Shown piece by piece: positions 14,465-23,133 of a DNA stretch of 37,438 bases (position 1 is its first letter; each line of letters opens with the position of its first letter). Made by a program: the position numbers and the translations under genes. Under the pieces are notes generated by a model. It saw only the letters and a program-made list of their open reading frames with translations, was not told the DNA's origin and ran no database searches. Location: positions 1 to 37,438 of the forward strand of contig JAFAPR010000139.1 in assembly GCA_019247075.1 (NCBI GenBank), written 5' to 3'. The stretch comes from Solirubrobacterales bacterium. GTDB lineage: Bacteria > Actinomycetota > Thermoleophilia > Solirubrobacterales > Solirubrobacteraceae.

Positions 14465-16186
14465 TCAGGCCCGTAAGAACCGCTCGCCGCCGCCGGTCTT
14501 CTGGGTCGCGCCCGTCTGTCGCTCGATCTGCCGTCTGATGTCGCGCATCGGCTCGAGCGAGCGCACACGCGGGATCACGTCGAAGTTGTTCGGCGGGGGC
14601 GGGGAGGTTGTGAACCACTCGAGGGTGTTCCCCTTCCATGGATCGGGGCCCGCGATCGCGCCGACCTTGAGACTCCGCGCGACGTTCACAATCGTCACCA
14701 GCACACCCACGCCAAGCATAAACGCACCGATGGTTGAAATTAGGTTGTACGTCGACCAGCCGAGGTTCGGCTCGTAGGTATAGATCCTGCGCGGCATCCC
14801 CGACAGGCCGAGGGCGTGCTGCACGAGAAAGGTCGCGTTGAAGCCGATGAAGACCAGCCAGAACGAGATCTTGCCCAGCCGCTCGTTCAAGAACCGGCCA
14901 GACATCTTCGGGAACCAGTAGTAGATGCCCGCGAACACGGGGAAGATCGCGCCCCCGAAGATCGTGTAGTGGAAGTGGGCGACGACGAAGTAAGTGTCGT
15001 TGAGCTGCCAGTCGACCGGGAACACCGCGAGGAAGATGCCGGTGATCCCGCCCACGGTGAAGATCGCGATCATGCCCACGCAGAAGTACAGGGCGGTGGT
15101 GGGCAAGATCGACCCCCGCCACAGGGTCGCGATCCAGTTGAAGATCTTGACCCCGGTGGGGATGCCGATCAAAAACGAGCTCAGCATGAAGAACCCGAGC
15201 ACCACGATCGGCACGGGGGAGGCGAACATGTGGTGGGCCCAGACGAGGGTGGCGAGGAAGGCGATCACCGCCGTCGAGGCCGCGACCGCCTTGTAGCCGA
15301 AGATCGGCTTGCGCGAGAAGACGGGGATGACCTCGGAGATGATGCCGAAGCCCGGCAGCACCATGATGTAGACCTCCGGGTGGCCGAAGAACCAGAACAG
15401 GTGCTGCCAGAGCACCGGCGAGCCGTGTGCGACTGGATCGAAGAAGTGGGTCCCGAAGTGGCGGTCCGCCAGCAGCATCGTGACCGCGGCAGCCACGACC
15501 GGGAGCGCGATGATCAGCAGGATCGCGTAGACGAGGATCGCCCACACGAACAGCGGGAGGCGGCCCCAGCTCATACCCGGGGCGCGCATGTTGGCAATCG
15601 TCGCGTAGAAGTTGATCGCCCCGAGCAGCGAGGAGATCCCCGTCAGGTGGATGAGGAAGATCCACGCATCCTGGCCGCCCGAGGGCGAGAACTGGATGCT
15701 CGATAGCGGCGGGTAGCTCCACCAGCCGGCTTCCGGCGGTTGCCAGAACAAGGTCGCGTAAAAGACCACGCCGCCGAACAGCAAAAGCCAGAAGGAGAGG
15801 GCGTTGAGGCGCGGGAAGGCCATGTCTCGCGCCCCGATCATCAGCGGCACGAAGTAGTTGCCGAACCCCGCCATCACCGGCACGACGAACAGGAAGACCA
15901 TGGTCGTCCCGTGCATTGTGAGCAGCTCGTTGTAGTGCTCTCCGCTCAGCAGCGTGTTGCTCGGCACGCTCAGCTGGACCCGCATGAGCAGTGCCTCGAC
16001 GCCCCCCAGGATGAAGAACACGAAGGTGAGGACCAGGTACATGATCCCGATCCGCTTGTGGTCGGTGGTGGTCACCCAATCGATCCACCGTAGCCTCCGC
16101 CGCGGGACGAAGACCGTGTCGGTGACCACCTGCGGCACCGGGCGAGCCTCGGCAGCGGGCGCGGTCGGGGGGGCTACGATGGACAC
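14465..16186 (-). CDS. ctaD: Cytochrome c oxidase subunit I, canonical A1 type (cluster 3)
   Basis: A 573-residue catalytic subunit of an aa3-type oxidase, with the standard 12 helices and no extra N-terminal pair. Ligands and channel residues: His92 (MHGTTMVF), Asp121 (GARDMAFPRLNA), His269-Glu271-Tyr273 (GHPEVY), His318-His319 (WAHHMF), Lys347 (PTGVKIF) and the AHFHY pair of helix X. Both proton pathways are therefore complete, unlike the subunit I at 2420-4342. It begins 4 bases after the subunit II stop and ends 13 bases before the assigned ctaB start, forming a II-I-ctaB operon. Start ATG 16186 gives a normal-length N-terminus. Confidence 0.97.
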   Translation of the reverse strand: MSIVAPPTAPAAEARPVPQVVTDTVFVPRRRLRWIDWVTTTDHKRIGIMYLVLTFVFFILGGVEALLMRVQLSVPSNTLLSGEHYNELLTMHGTTMVFLFVVPVMAGFGNYFVPLMIGARDMAFPRLNALSFWLLLFGGVVFYATLFWQPPEAGWWSYPPLSSIQFSPSGGQDAWIFLIHLTGISSLLGAINFYATIANMRAPGMSWGRLPLFVWAILVYAILLIIALPVVAAAVTMLLADRHFGTHFFDPVAHGSPVLWQHLFWFFGHPEVYIMVLPGFGIISEVIPVFSRKPIFGYKAVAASTAVIAFLATLVWAHHMFASPVPIVVLGFFMLSSFLIGIPTGVKIFNWIATLWRGSILPTTALYFCVGMIAIFTVGGITGIFLAVFPVDWQLNDTYFVVAHFHYTIFGGAIFPVFAGIYYWFPKMSGRFLNERLGKISFWLVFIGFNATFLVQHALGLSGMPRRIYTYEPNLGWSTYNLISTIGAFMLGVGVLVTIVNVARSLKVGAIAGPDPWKGNTLEWFTTSPPPPNNFDVIPRVRSLEPMRDIRRQIERQTGATQKTGGGERFLRA

Positions 16187-16190
16187 GGGA

Positions 16191-17102
16191 CTAGAGCTGG
16201 CCTTCTCTTGTCAGCATCTGGCGCAGCGTCCCCACCTGATCGTTGGCGGCGTTGATCGCCACCCCCTGCTGCTTGAGCCACGCGGCGTACTGCCCCGGCG
16301 CCACCACCTTCACCTGCGCCGTCATGAAGGCGTGCTGGCGACCGCAAAGCTGCGCGCATTGACCGTGGAAGAGGCCGGTGTGGAGGGCCTTGAACCAGGT
16401 GTATGTCGTGTACCCCGGGACCGCGTCTACCTTGCCGCCCAGAGCGGGCACCCACCAGGAATGAATCACGTCGATGCTCTGGATCACCAGGACGACGGTC
16501 GTGTGCACGGGCACCACCATCTGCTGGTAGGAGTAGGGCAGCTTTGCGTCCCACCGATGCTTGTCGCAAGCCGCCCCGTACGAGTACATCCAGATGAACT
16601 GGCGACCGGTGACGCAGATCGTGAGCTGCTTGCCGTTGGGCGGAGTGGGCTCGTTGACCGAGGCCGATTGGTAGGAGATGGCCGCCGACGAATTGGGCGG
16701 GGTGATGATCGACGGGAGCTTGACGAACGTGACCACGGTGATCGCCACCAGGATCAGCGCCGCCGCCACGGTCCAGCCGACCTCGAGCCTCGTGTTGCCG
16801 TGAATCTGGGCGGCGTGCCGGACCCTCTTGGCGCGGAACTTGACGACCGAGTACAAGAGCGTTCCCTCGACCACCACGAACACGAAGGCCGCGATGTAGA
16901 GGATGATGTGGTAGAGGGACGAGATCTGGTTCGCGTTTGGCGATCCGCCGGCCTTGGGACCGATGAAGTTGGCGCTGGCCACGGGCGCCAGCAGCAGCGT
17001 GCACCCCACCGACAGGCATAGCGCAACTGCAAATGCAGCCGGCCGCCTCGGGCCACCGCGGCGGCGTGGACGTGTCGGCACGGCTCCCAAAGCCCGGGGC
17101 AT
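16191..17102 (-). CDS. ctaC: Cytochrome c oxidase subunit II (cluster 3)
   Basis: A 303-residue subunit II with an Arg-rich N-terminus, a signal or first helix (about 22-44, ending ASA), two helices (about 62-86 and 108-127) and a CuA domain. Ligands are His214 (DVIHSWWVP), Cys249, Cys253, His257 and Met260. The usual Glu between the cysteines is Gln251 (CAQLCGRQHAFM). In CuA this residue binds copper through its backbone carbonyl, so the centre may still form, but the side chain that normally helps the subunit interface Mg site is changed. No cytochrome c domain is fused. ATG 17102 is chosen over the frame opening at 17300, since the added part would cover the divergent PAP2 gene. Confidence 0.93.
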   Translation of the reverse strand: MPRALGAVPTRPRRRGGPRRPAAFAVALCLSVGCTLLLAPVASANFIGPKAGGSPNANQISSLYHIILYIAAFVFVVVEGTLLYSVVKFRAKRVRHAAQIHGNTRLEVGWTVAAALILVAITVVTFVKLPSIITPPNSSAAISYQSASVNEPTPPNGKQLTICVTGRQFIWMYSYGAACDKHRWDAKLPYSYQQMVVPVHTTVVLVIQSIDVIHSWWVPALGGKVDAVPGYTTYTWFKALHTGLFHGQCAQLCGRQHAFMTAQVKVVAPGQYAAWLKQQGVAINAANDQVGTLRQMLTREGQL

Positions 17103-17200
17103 TTTACGCTTCGACCAGCCCCTCCGGTCCCACGCCGGTACGCGATGAGCCCGCTTCGCGACCCGCCGGCTAGGCCCGGACCCGCGGCAGAGGGCGACCG

Positions 17201-17206
17201 TATACT
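17201..17206 (+). promoter_or_regulatory. -10 hexamer TATACT of PAP2 gene
   Basis: TATACT lies 8 bases before the TTG start at 17215, the distance expected if transcription begins at or near the start codon. No ribosome binding site fits in the gap. The -35 region is not recognisable. Confidence 0.5.
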
Positions 17207-17214
17207 GGCCTGCC

Positions 17215-18150
17215 TTGCGCACGTCGAGGGGGATCAGAGCCGTCGCTTGCGGCCTCCTCGTCGCGGGGGCGGCTGCGCCTGCGCTGCGCCGCCGCCTCAA
17301 GCTGCCGCCGTCAGTGGTGCTGCCGATGGCCGCGGTCTCGCCGATCGCCGCGTGCGTGCTCTACAAACGCACCCCGCTTCGCGATCTGGCCGTCTGCGGC
17401 CTGAACCTCTGGGCCTACATGGCCGCGTACGAGATGCCGCATGATCATCCGGGGCGGCTAGAGGAGAGGGTGCGGGCCGACTACCCGATTGCGATCGACC
17501 GCGCGCTCGGACTCGGGCTCATCCCCACGCTGCGACTGCAGCGCGCCTTCGGCCGCCCAGGCGAGGTGCGGTGGTTCGAGCGGGTGCTCGTGTGGTGCCA
17601 CTGGCTGTGGTTCTTCACGCCCCACTGCACTATCGCCTACATCTGGATCCGCGACCGGGATCGGTTTCCCGCGGCGGCGGCTCGCATGTACGGGGTCTTC
17701 GACGTGGGGGCGGTTTTCTATTGGACGGCGCCGACGGCGCCGCCGTGGTGGGCCGCGGCGCGCGGCAAGCTCGAGGACGGGCGTTCGCTCAACGTGCGCC
17801 GGATGATGATCGAGTACGGCCCCCAGTTCTGGGGCCGGCGCTGGACGGCGCTTTACCATTTTCTGGGAGGAAACCCCCTGGCTGCCATGCCGTCGCTGCA
17901 CTTCGCCACGTCGTTGACAGGCGCCGAGCTCCTAGCCGAAGTCGGGCCCGCGCCGGGTGCGGTCGGTTGGGGGTACACGGCACTTCTGGGGCTGGCGCTC
18001 GTCTACCTGGGCGAGCACTACGTCGTCGATCTGCTGGGTGGAGTCGCGCTCGCCGAGGCGGTCCGCCGCGGCGCGCCCCTGGCATCTCCGTTCGCCCACC
18101 GCCTCGTGCGCGCGCTCGAGCGCCTCCAAGCGCTGGCCGATACGGATTAA
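17215..18150 (+). CDS. PAP2-superfamily membrane phosphatase or phosphotransferase
   Basis: A 311-residue multi-spanning membrane protein. The C-terminal half holds the PAP2 motifs: PSLHFATS (around residue 224) and [11 protein letters not shown] (around 264), with His residues that would form and resolve a phospho-enzyme. The first motif (K-x6-R-P) is not obvious, which is common in the inositol-phosphoceramide-synthase-like branch. Substrates in this branch are lipid phosphates or phospholipid head groups; the exact one cannot be read here. TTG 17215 is used and fits the -10 box. The gene is divergent from oxidase cluster 3 and lies 34 bases before the thioredoxin reductase start, which has its own -10 hexamer. 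Confidence 0.82.
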   Translation: MRTSRGIRAVACGLLVAGAAAPALRRRLKLPPSVVLPMAAVSPIAACVLYKRTPLRDLAVCGLNLWAYMAAYEMPHDHPGRLEERVRADYPIAIDRALGLGLIPTLRLQRAFGRPGEVRWFERVLVWCHWLWFFTPHCTIAYIWIRDRDRFPAAAARMYGVFDVGAVFYWTAPTAPPWWAAARGKLEDGRSLNVRRMMIEYGPQFWGRRWTALYHFLGGNPLAAMPSLHFATSLTGAELLAEVGPAPGAVGWGYTALLGLALVYLGEHYVVDLLGGVALAEAVRRGAPLASPFAHRLVRALERLQALADTD

Positions 18151-18171
18151 GACAGGCGTGGGGACCCAAGC

Positions 18172-18177
18172 TATACT
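18172..18177 (+). promoter_or_regulatory. -10 hexamer TATACT of trxB
   Basis: TATACT followed by exactly seven bases and the GTG start at 18185. With the usual 6-7 base spacing, transcription would start at the G of GTG and give a leaderless mRNA. A weak -35 (TTAAGA, 18147-18152) is possible. Confidence 0.6.
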
Positions 18178-18184
18178 TAGTGAA

Positions 18185-19198
18185 GTGTCAGCGCCCGCAC
18201 ATGACAACGTGATCATCATCGGCAGCGGCCCGGCCGGCTACACGGCCGCGCTGTACGCGGCGCGCGCCAACCTGGAGCCGCTTGTGATCGAGGGTTTCGC
18301 CTGGGGCGGGCTCCTGCAGGAGACCACGGACGTCGAGAACTACCCTGGGTTCCCGGAGGGGATCATGGGCCCCGAGATGATGCAGCAGTTCCGCGACCAG
18401 GCGGCCCGGTTCGGCGCCCGGCTCGTCACCGACGACGTCACCAAAGTCGAGCTGACGGCCGGTGGCGGGCTACACAAGGTGTGGGTCGGCGACGAGCTGT
18501 ACCGGGGTCGGGCCGTGGTGCTGGCGATGGGAGCCCAGCACCGCAAGCTCGGAGTCCCCGGGGAGGAGGCGCTCGCCGGCCGCGGGGTCAGCTACTGCGC
18601 GACCTGCGACGCGGCCTTCTTCAAGGGCGTGCCGACGATCGTGGTCGGTGGAGGGGATTCCGCGATGGAGGAGGCGATGTTCCTGTCGAAGTTTGCCTCC
18701 ACGGTGTCGGTGGTCCACCGCCGCGACGAGTTCCGGGCCTCGAAGATCATGCTCGAGCGGGCGCGCGCGGTCGACAACATCGAGTGGGTGACGCCCTACG
18801 TGGTAGAGGAGTTCCTACCGAGCCAGGCCGGCTCGCTCAGCCACGCGCGGCTACGCGACACGACCGACGGCTCGGAGCGGTCGCTGGAGATCGCCGGCGC
18901 GTTCATCGCGATCGGACACGAGCCGCAGTCGCAGCTCATCCGCGGCCAAGTGGAACTCGACGACGCCGGGTACGTGATGACGCACGGGCGCTCCACGTTG
19001 ACCAGCATGCCCGGCGTCTTCGCCGCCGGCGACCTCGTCGACCACACGTATCGCCAAGCGGTCACCGCGGCCGGGTCGGGCTGCCAAGCGGCGCTCGACG
19101 CCGAGTGGTATCTGCGCGACGCCGGTCCGCTTCCCGAAGGAGAGCTGGAGGAGGCGGTCGCCGCACGCTCCGGGCAAGCCGAGACGCTCGGGGCGTAA
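18185..19198 (+). CDS. trxB: Thioredoxin reductase (NADPH)
   Basis: A cytoplasmic flavoenzyme that passes electrons from NADPH to thioredoxin. The 337 residues show the FAD site [16 protein letters not shown] (from residue 13), the redox pair CATC at 138-141, the NADPH site [21 protein letters not shown], and the closing FAD motif FAAGDLVD followed by [12 protein letters not shown]. This is the standard low-molecular-weight bacterial form. GTG 18185 is preferred to the longer frame because the residues before it overlap the PAP2 gene, and because the -10 box is seven bases away. No thioredoxin gene is next to it. Confidence 0.96.
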   Translation: MSAPAHDNVIIIGSGPAGYTAALYAARANLEPLVIEGFAWGGLLQETTDVENYPGFPEGIMGPEMMQQFRDQAARFGARLVTDDVTKVELTAGGGLHKVWVGDELYRGRAVVLAMGAQHRKLGVPGEEALAGRGVSYCATCDAAFFKGVPTIVVGGGDSAMEEAMFLSKFASTVSVVHRRDEFRASKIMLERARAVDNIEWVTPYVVEEFLPSQAGSLSHARLRDTTDGSERSLEIAGAFIAIGHEPQSQLIRGQVELDDAGYVMTHGRSTLTSMPGVFAAGDLVDHTYRQAVTAAGSGCQAALDAEWYLRDAGPLPEGELEEAVAARSGQAETLGA

Positions 19199-19242
19199 GG
19201 CTCATATGCATCTCCGTGGTCGCGGGCGACGGCGTGCCTAGG

Positions 19243-19530
19243 TCAGCCGGTCACAGCGGCCGATGTGCCGGTCTTGCGCGTCCGACGCTCTGAGAGGACG
19301 AGCGCGCCGCCGATTCCAAGGACCGATATCGCCAGACCGCCGGCTGCCCCGATCCCGGCATCGCCCCACTCAAAGCCTGCTGTCCCGCTCGTCGGCACGA
19401 CCTGAGCCTTGTGCACCAGGGGCCGGTTCGGGGCCATCCTGGCCGGTTGGGCGCAAGCAGCAGGCGCCGCGACCGCACCGATCGCCAGGGCGGCCGTGGT
19501 TCCCTTCGCTATGTGGTGGACGGAAAGCAT
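19243..19530 (-). CDS. Small secreted protein with C-terminal membrane anchor
   Basis: A 95-residue protein with a signal peptide (residues 1-28, ending AACAQPA), a short linker, the segment FEWGDAGIGAAGG leading into one membrane helix (about 55-80), and a basic tail (ERRTRKTG). The F-W-x-DA-xIGAG arrangement before a terminal helix recurs in many small actinobacterial surface proteins, as far as I recall. Function is unknown. GAGGTA lies before the ATG. It is transcribed away from the Crp gene. Confidence 0.7.
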   Translation of the reverse strand: MLSVHHIAKGTTAALAIGAVAAPAACAQPARMAPNRPLVHKAQVVPTSGTAGFEWGDAGIGAAGGLAISVLGIGGALVLSERRTRKTGTSAAVTG

Positions 19531-19674
19531 GATGTACCTCGTGGTTCGCGCGGCTACCCGGTGTCAGCCGCTGTGCAAGGCAAAGCTACGGGCGGCACGG
19601 TGCCTGTGCCACGTCATTTGACATATACGGCAGGTTCCCGATGCGTCGGTCCTGCGGGTAACGTTTCCCTCCCG

Positions 19675-20361
19675 ATGGGGCTGGGCGGATTGCCTGTACG
19701 GTCGTTCTTCGATTCGCTCCTGGAACCTGAGCGCGCCGCACTGCTGGATGCCGGGCGAGTGCGGCGCTGGGAGGCTGGCGAGCTGGTCGTACGAGCGGGC
19801 GACCGCGCCGAGAGCGCCACCGTGCTGCTGAGTGGCTCGGTGAAGGTCCACAAGACCGCCGTCGGGGGAGCCGAGGTCGTGCTTGCGCTGCTTGGGGCGG
19901 GTGATCTGCTCGGCGAAATGTCAGCGGTTCGAGAGGCGGTGCGGTCCGCCAACGCGACTGCACTGCAGCCCACCGAAGGCCTCGTCATCCCGATCCACGA
20001 CTTGCGAACCTTTCTGTCCGCATACTCCCGCGCGACGGCGGCGCTGCTCGAGACGGCGATTTCCCGACTTCAGCTCTCCGATCTGCGCAGAATCGAGTTC
20101 GCCACCGCCGGCAGCTTCGCCCGGGTGGCGACCCGGCTCGTGGAACTCGCCGAGCGATTTGGAGTGGAGCACGAGGACGGTGCGATCGAGGTCGCGCTCC
20201 CGCTTACCCAGGAGGAACTGGCGGCGTGGAGCGCATCCTCCCGCGAGTCCACGGCCAGGGCGCTCCACACTCTTCGGGAGCTCGACCTCCTCGAGACCGG
20301 TCGACGCAGGCTCGTGGTGCGCGACCTGGAGGGCCTGCGGCTCCACGCGGCTCGGCTGTGA
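19675..20361 (+). CDS. Crp/Fnr-family transcriptional regulator
   Basis: A 228-residue regulator with an N-terminal cyclic-nucleotide-binding-like beta roll (about 8-125; markers LLSGSVKVHK and LLGAGDLLGEMSAV) and a C-terminal winged helix (about 150-225; LTQEELAAWSASSRESTARALHTL is the HTH, followed by a DLLETGRRRLVVRD wing). The roll keeps a GEM segment, but the Arg-Ser/Thr pair used for cAMP is not obvious (EAVRSAN), so the ligand is unclear. There are no Fnr-type cysteines. ATG 19675 gives a normal length; TAACGT ten bases before it is a possible -10 box, and TTGACA (19618-19623) is a good -35 whose partner is weak. Its targets are unknown; the oxidase clusters are nearby candidates. Confidence 0.88.
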   Translation: MGLGGLPVRSFFDSLLEPERAALLDAGRVRRWEAGELVVRAGDRAESATVLLSGSVKVHKTAVGGAEVVLALLGAGDLLGEMSAVREAVRSANATALQPTEGLVIPIHDLRTFLSAYSRATAALLETAISRLQLSDLRRIEFATAGSFARVATRLVELAERFGVEHEDGAIEVALPLTQEELAAWSASSRESTARALHTLRELDLLETGRRRLVVRDLEGLRLHAARL

Positions 20362-20406
20362 GATCCGAGCCATCGCGCGGTCGCTCGCCTGGCGCCCTGA
20401 TCCACG

Positions 20407-21441
20407 CTACGGCTTCAGCGCGATCTTCAGAGCCTCGCGCCGGTCGTACAGCGCATAGGCCTCGACAGCGTCGTCGAGCGGCAGGTGGTGGGTGACCAGG
20501 GGCCGCGGGTCGAGGAAGCCCGACTGCAGTAGCTCGAGCACGCGATCGAGATGAGCGATCACGTTGGCGGGGCCGGCGCGAAGGGTGAGCGCCTTCAGCC
20601 ACACCAGCCCCATGTGCACCTGGCACGGCTCCGCGTACACGCCAAGCACGACGACGGTGCCGGCTTTGCGCACCAGGCGGATCCCCAGGTCGAGCGCGTC
20701 GCCGTGCCCGACCGCGTCGATCGCGGCGTCGACGCCGCGACCGCCGGTGAGCCGTTTGGTCACTTCGCGGGGTTGCTCCTCGGTCAGGTGGACAGGGATG
20801 GCCCCGAAGCGCCGGGCCAGGTCGAGCCGCTCGCCCACTGTGTCGATCGCCAGCACCGGCTCGGCACCCGCGGCGCGCGCCACCTGAACCGCCGATAGCC
20901 CTACCGGCCCCATACCGAGGATCGCGACGCTGTCGCCGGGCGCGAGGCGGGCCTCGTGCACGGCGTGATAGCCGGTGCCCATGACGTCCCCTGCGAACAG
21001 CGCCACGTCGTCGGCAAGGCCCTCGGGCACGCGGCGCACGGTCAGGTCCGCGTGGGGGATGATCGCCTGCTCGGCCTGCGTGCCGGGGAGTGAACCGAGC
21101 AGCGAACCATGGCCGAATGTGCGCGACCGGTCGCACTTGTGGTAATCGCCGCGGCGGCAGAAGAAGCACCGGCCGCAGGCGGTGTGGAAGCAGCCACAGA
21201 CCCGGTCTCCGGGGCCCACGCCGAGCACGGCGTCCCCCGTCTGCATCACGGTCCCCACGAACTCGTGGCCGATCACGAATCCCGGCTCGATCTTCACCCG
21301 GCCGTGGAAGATATGGAGGTCGGAGCCGCAGATCCCGCTGCACTGGACGGTGATCAGCGCCTCGTCGGGCTGAGTCAGCTCCGGGGCGGGCCGCTCGACG
21401 ACCTCCACGGAGCGGGGAGCTTGGAAGGCGACCGCCTTCAT
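20407..21441 (-). CDS. Zinc-dependent alcohol dehydrogenase (MDR family)
   Basis: A 344-residue medium-chain dehydrogenase. The catalytic zinc site is seen in QCSGICGSDLHIFHG and GHEFVG, the structural zinc loop in CGRCFFCRRGDYHKC, and the nucleotide site in ILGMGPVGLSAVQVARAAGAE followed by an acidic residue (AID), which favours NAD over NADP. The closest subfamilies act on glutathione adducts, threonine or sugar alcohols; the substrate cannot be fixed. Its ATG overlaps the stop of the 3-hydroxyacyl-CoA dehydrogenase gene by 4 bases (ATGA), so both are made together, which points to a catabolic pathway for alcohols or acyl compounds. Confidence 0.92.
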   Translation of the reverse strand: MKAVAFQAPRSVEVVERPAPELTQPDEALITVQCSGICGSDLHIFHGRVKIEPGFVIGHEFVGTVMQTGDAVLGVGPGDRVCGCFHTACGRCFFCRRGDYHKCDRSRTFGHGSLLGSLPGTQAEQAIIPHADLTVRRVPEGLADDVALFAGDVMGTGYHAVHEARLAPGDSVAILGMGPVGLSAVQVARAAGAEPVLAIDTVGERLDLARRFGAIPVHLTEEQPREVTKRLTGGRGVDAAIDAVGHGDALDLGIRLVRKAGTVVVLGVYAEPCQVHMGLVWLKALTLRAGPANVIAHLDRVLELLQSGFLDPRPLVTHHLPLDDAVEAYALYDRREALKIALKP

Positions 21442-23048
21442 CGGGCCAGTTCGGTTTCATAGGCGAAGAACCCCTCGCCCGTCTGGCGACCAAGCCTGCC
21501 CGACCAGACCCGCGCGCGTAAGATTGGCGCAGCGCGATAGCGCTCTTCATGGCGCTCGTCAAAGAGGCCATCGAGCACCGCGAGCACATGGTCGAGACCT
21601 ATCTCGTCCCCCCACGCGAGTGCCCCGCGGGGATAGTTCATCCCGTACACGAGCCCGGCGTCGATGTCCTCGGCGCTGCCGACGCCTTCCTGGAGAGCGA
21701 ACGCGGCCTCGTTGACGAGCTGGGAGACGATCCGTCCCAGAACCAGGCCCGGGCCGTCACCGACCCATGCTGTGTGCTTGCCGACCGTCGCGAAGAACCG
21801 CTGCGCGGCCGCGACAGCGGCCTCGCTCGAGTCGGGCCCGCGGGTTAGCTCGACCAGGTGTGAGTCTGTCAGCGGAGGCAGGGCATGAAAGCCGACGCAG
21901 CCGCCCCCGGGGTCCAGAGCCGCCAGCGAAGCCGCCGCACAGGAGATGGCCTGCGGGCCGCCCTGTAACGGGGCCTCGGGCTCCTCGCCCGGCAGCGAGG
22001 CGTCGAGGATCAGCTCCGGTACGGCGCCGGACTCCCGGGCCTCCGTCGGCAAGGCCACCTCCCACCCCGCGCCGTGCGCGGCCTGCGCGAGTTCCTCGGC
22101 GAGCGGCGAGAGGCCGGCGATCACCACGAGCCCGTCCCCGCCCCCGGGCGCCGGCGGCTCGGGGTCGGGCCGACGCTGCTCGGCGTCGGCGTAGTCGTAG
22201 AAGCCGCGGCCGCTCTTGCGGCCAAGCCGCCCTGCGGCGACCAAGCGGGCGGTGATCGGCGAGGGCCGCCAACGGGGCTCGCCATAGCTCTGTTCATAGA
22301 AGGAGCGCTCGACGGAGAGGCGGGTGTCGAGTCCGACCAGGTCGGCGAGCTCGAAAGGCCCCATGCGAAAGCCGCCCCCGAGCCGGCAGATCCGGTCGAT
22401 CTCCTCGAGCGGCGCCATCCCCTCCTGAAGCAGGCGCGTGGCCTCGAGCCCGAAGGGACGCGCGCAGCGGTTGACCAGAAACCCGGGTCCGTCGGCCGCA
22501 ACGATCACGTGTTTGCCCATCGCCTCACCCGCGGCTCGGGCCCGCGCCAGCGCCTGGGGCGAGGAGTCTTCGCCGGCCACCACCTCGAGCAGGCGCATGA
22601 CGGGCGCCGGGTTGAAGAAGTGCATGCCCACCACGCGTTCCGGCGAGGCCACTCCCGCGGCGATCGCGGTCACCGGCAGCGAGGAGGTATTGGTCGCCAG
22701 CACGCACCGAGCGGAAACGATTTCTGCCAGGCGCTCGAACAGCCCGCGCTTGAGCTCGAGAGATTCTGGCGCGGCCTCGATCACAAGCTCGCAGGGGGCG
22801 AGCGCGTCGAGTTCTTCAGCGCGCTCGAGCCGCGCTGCGGCGGCCTCGGCGGCTGACGCGCCAAGGCGGCCGCGCTTGACCGAGCGCTCCAGAGAGCTTC
22901 TGATCCGATCGACCCCCGCCTCGAGTGCGTCGGGGAGCGGATCGTGCAACAACGTGCTCGCTCCGGAAAGGCACGCGAGCTCCGCGATTCCCGCTCCCAT
23001 CGTGCCCGTTCCGGCGACGCCGATGATCCGCGGAGGGGAGGCGTTCAC
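21438..23048 (-). CDS. 3-hydroxyacyl-CoA dehydrogenase with duplicated C-terminal domain
   Basis: Oxidises 3-hydroxyacyl-CoA to 3-ketoacyl-CoA with NAD in beta-oxidation or aromatic (phenylacetate-type) degradation. The 536 residues comprise an NAD-binding Rossmann domain (GVAGTGTMGAGIAE at 10-23), the family motif GMHFFNPAPVMRLLEVV, the catalytic-domain start GPGFLVNR, and two copies of the helical C-terminal domain, the second ending in RLGRQTGEGFFAYE. Two-domain proteins of this length are PaaH-like. The part between the copies (about 300-410) resembles a degenerate second Rossmann fold. The GTG start overlaps the stop of a 17-codon remnant by 4 bases (GTGA). It is coupled to the downstream alcohol dehydrogenase. 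Confidence 0.93.
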   Translation of the reverse strand: MNASPPRIIGVAGTGTMGAGIAELACLSGASTLLHDPLPDALEAGVDRIRSSLERSVKRGRLGASAAEAAAARLERAEELDALAPCELVIEAAPESLELKRGLFERLAEIVSARCVLATNTSSLPVTAIAAGVASPERVVGMHFFNPAPVMRLLEVVAGEDSSPQALARARAAGEAMGKHVIVAADGPGFLVNRCARPFGLEATRLLQEGMAPLEEIDRICRLGGGFRMGPFELADLVGLDTRLSVERSFYEQSYGEPRWRPSPITARLVAAGRLGRKSGRGFYDYADAEQRRPDPEPPAPGGGDGLVVIAGLSPLAEELAQAAHGAGWEVALPTEARESGAVPELILDASLPGEEPEAPLQGGPQAISCAAASLAALDPGGGCVGFHALPPLTDSHLVELTRGPDSSEAAVAAAQRFFATVGKHTAWVGDGPGLVLGRIVSQLVNEAAFALQEGVGSAEDIDAGLVYGMNYPRGALAWGDEIGLDHVLAVLDGLFDERHEERYRAAPILRARVWSGRLGRQTGEGFFAYETELAR

Positions 23049-23098
23049 CGTGGCGCTCGGAGCATCAGCCGCTGCTCGTCGGAGAGCTCGAGGTCCAT
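23045..23098 (-). pseudogene. N-terminal stub of an acyl-CoA dehydrogenase
   Basis: A 17-codon frame (MDLELSDEQRLMLRAPR) matches the usual opening of acyl-CoA dehydrogenases (M-D-F/L-x-L-S-x-E-Q-x-x-L/M) and then stops, overlapping the next GTG by 4 bases. No further acyl-CoA dehydrogenase sequence is seen. A deletion that joined the start of such a gene to the hydroxyacyl-CoA dehydrogenase gene would explain this. It may now act as a coupling leader, although no ribosome binding site is evident. Confidence 0.5.
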
Positions 23099-23120
23099 GT
23101 GGGAGGGCAAGCTAGCGGAG

Positions 23121-23126
23121 TAGACT
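23121..23126 (+). promoter_or_regulatory. -10 hexamer TAGACT
   Basis: TAGACT is followed by exactly seven bases and the GTG start at 23134, the same spacing as at trxB, and implies a leaderless transcript. Confidence 0.5.
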
Positions 23127-23133
23127 CGGGCGC

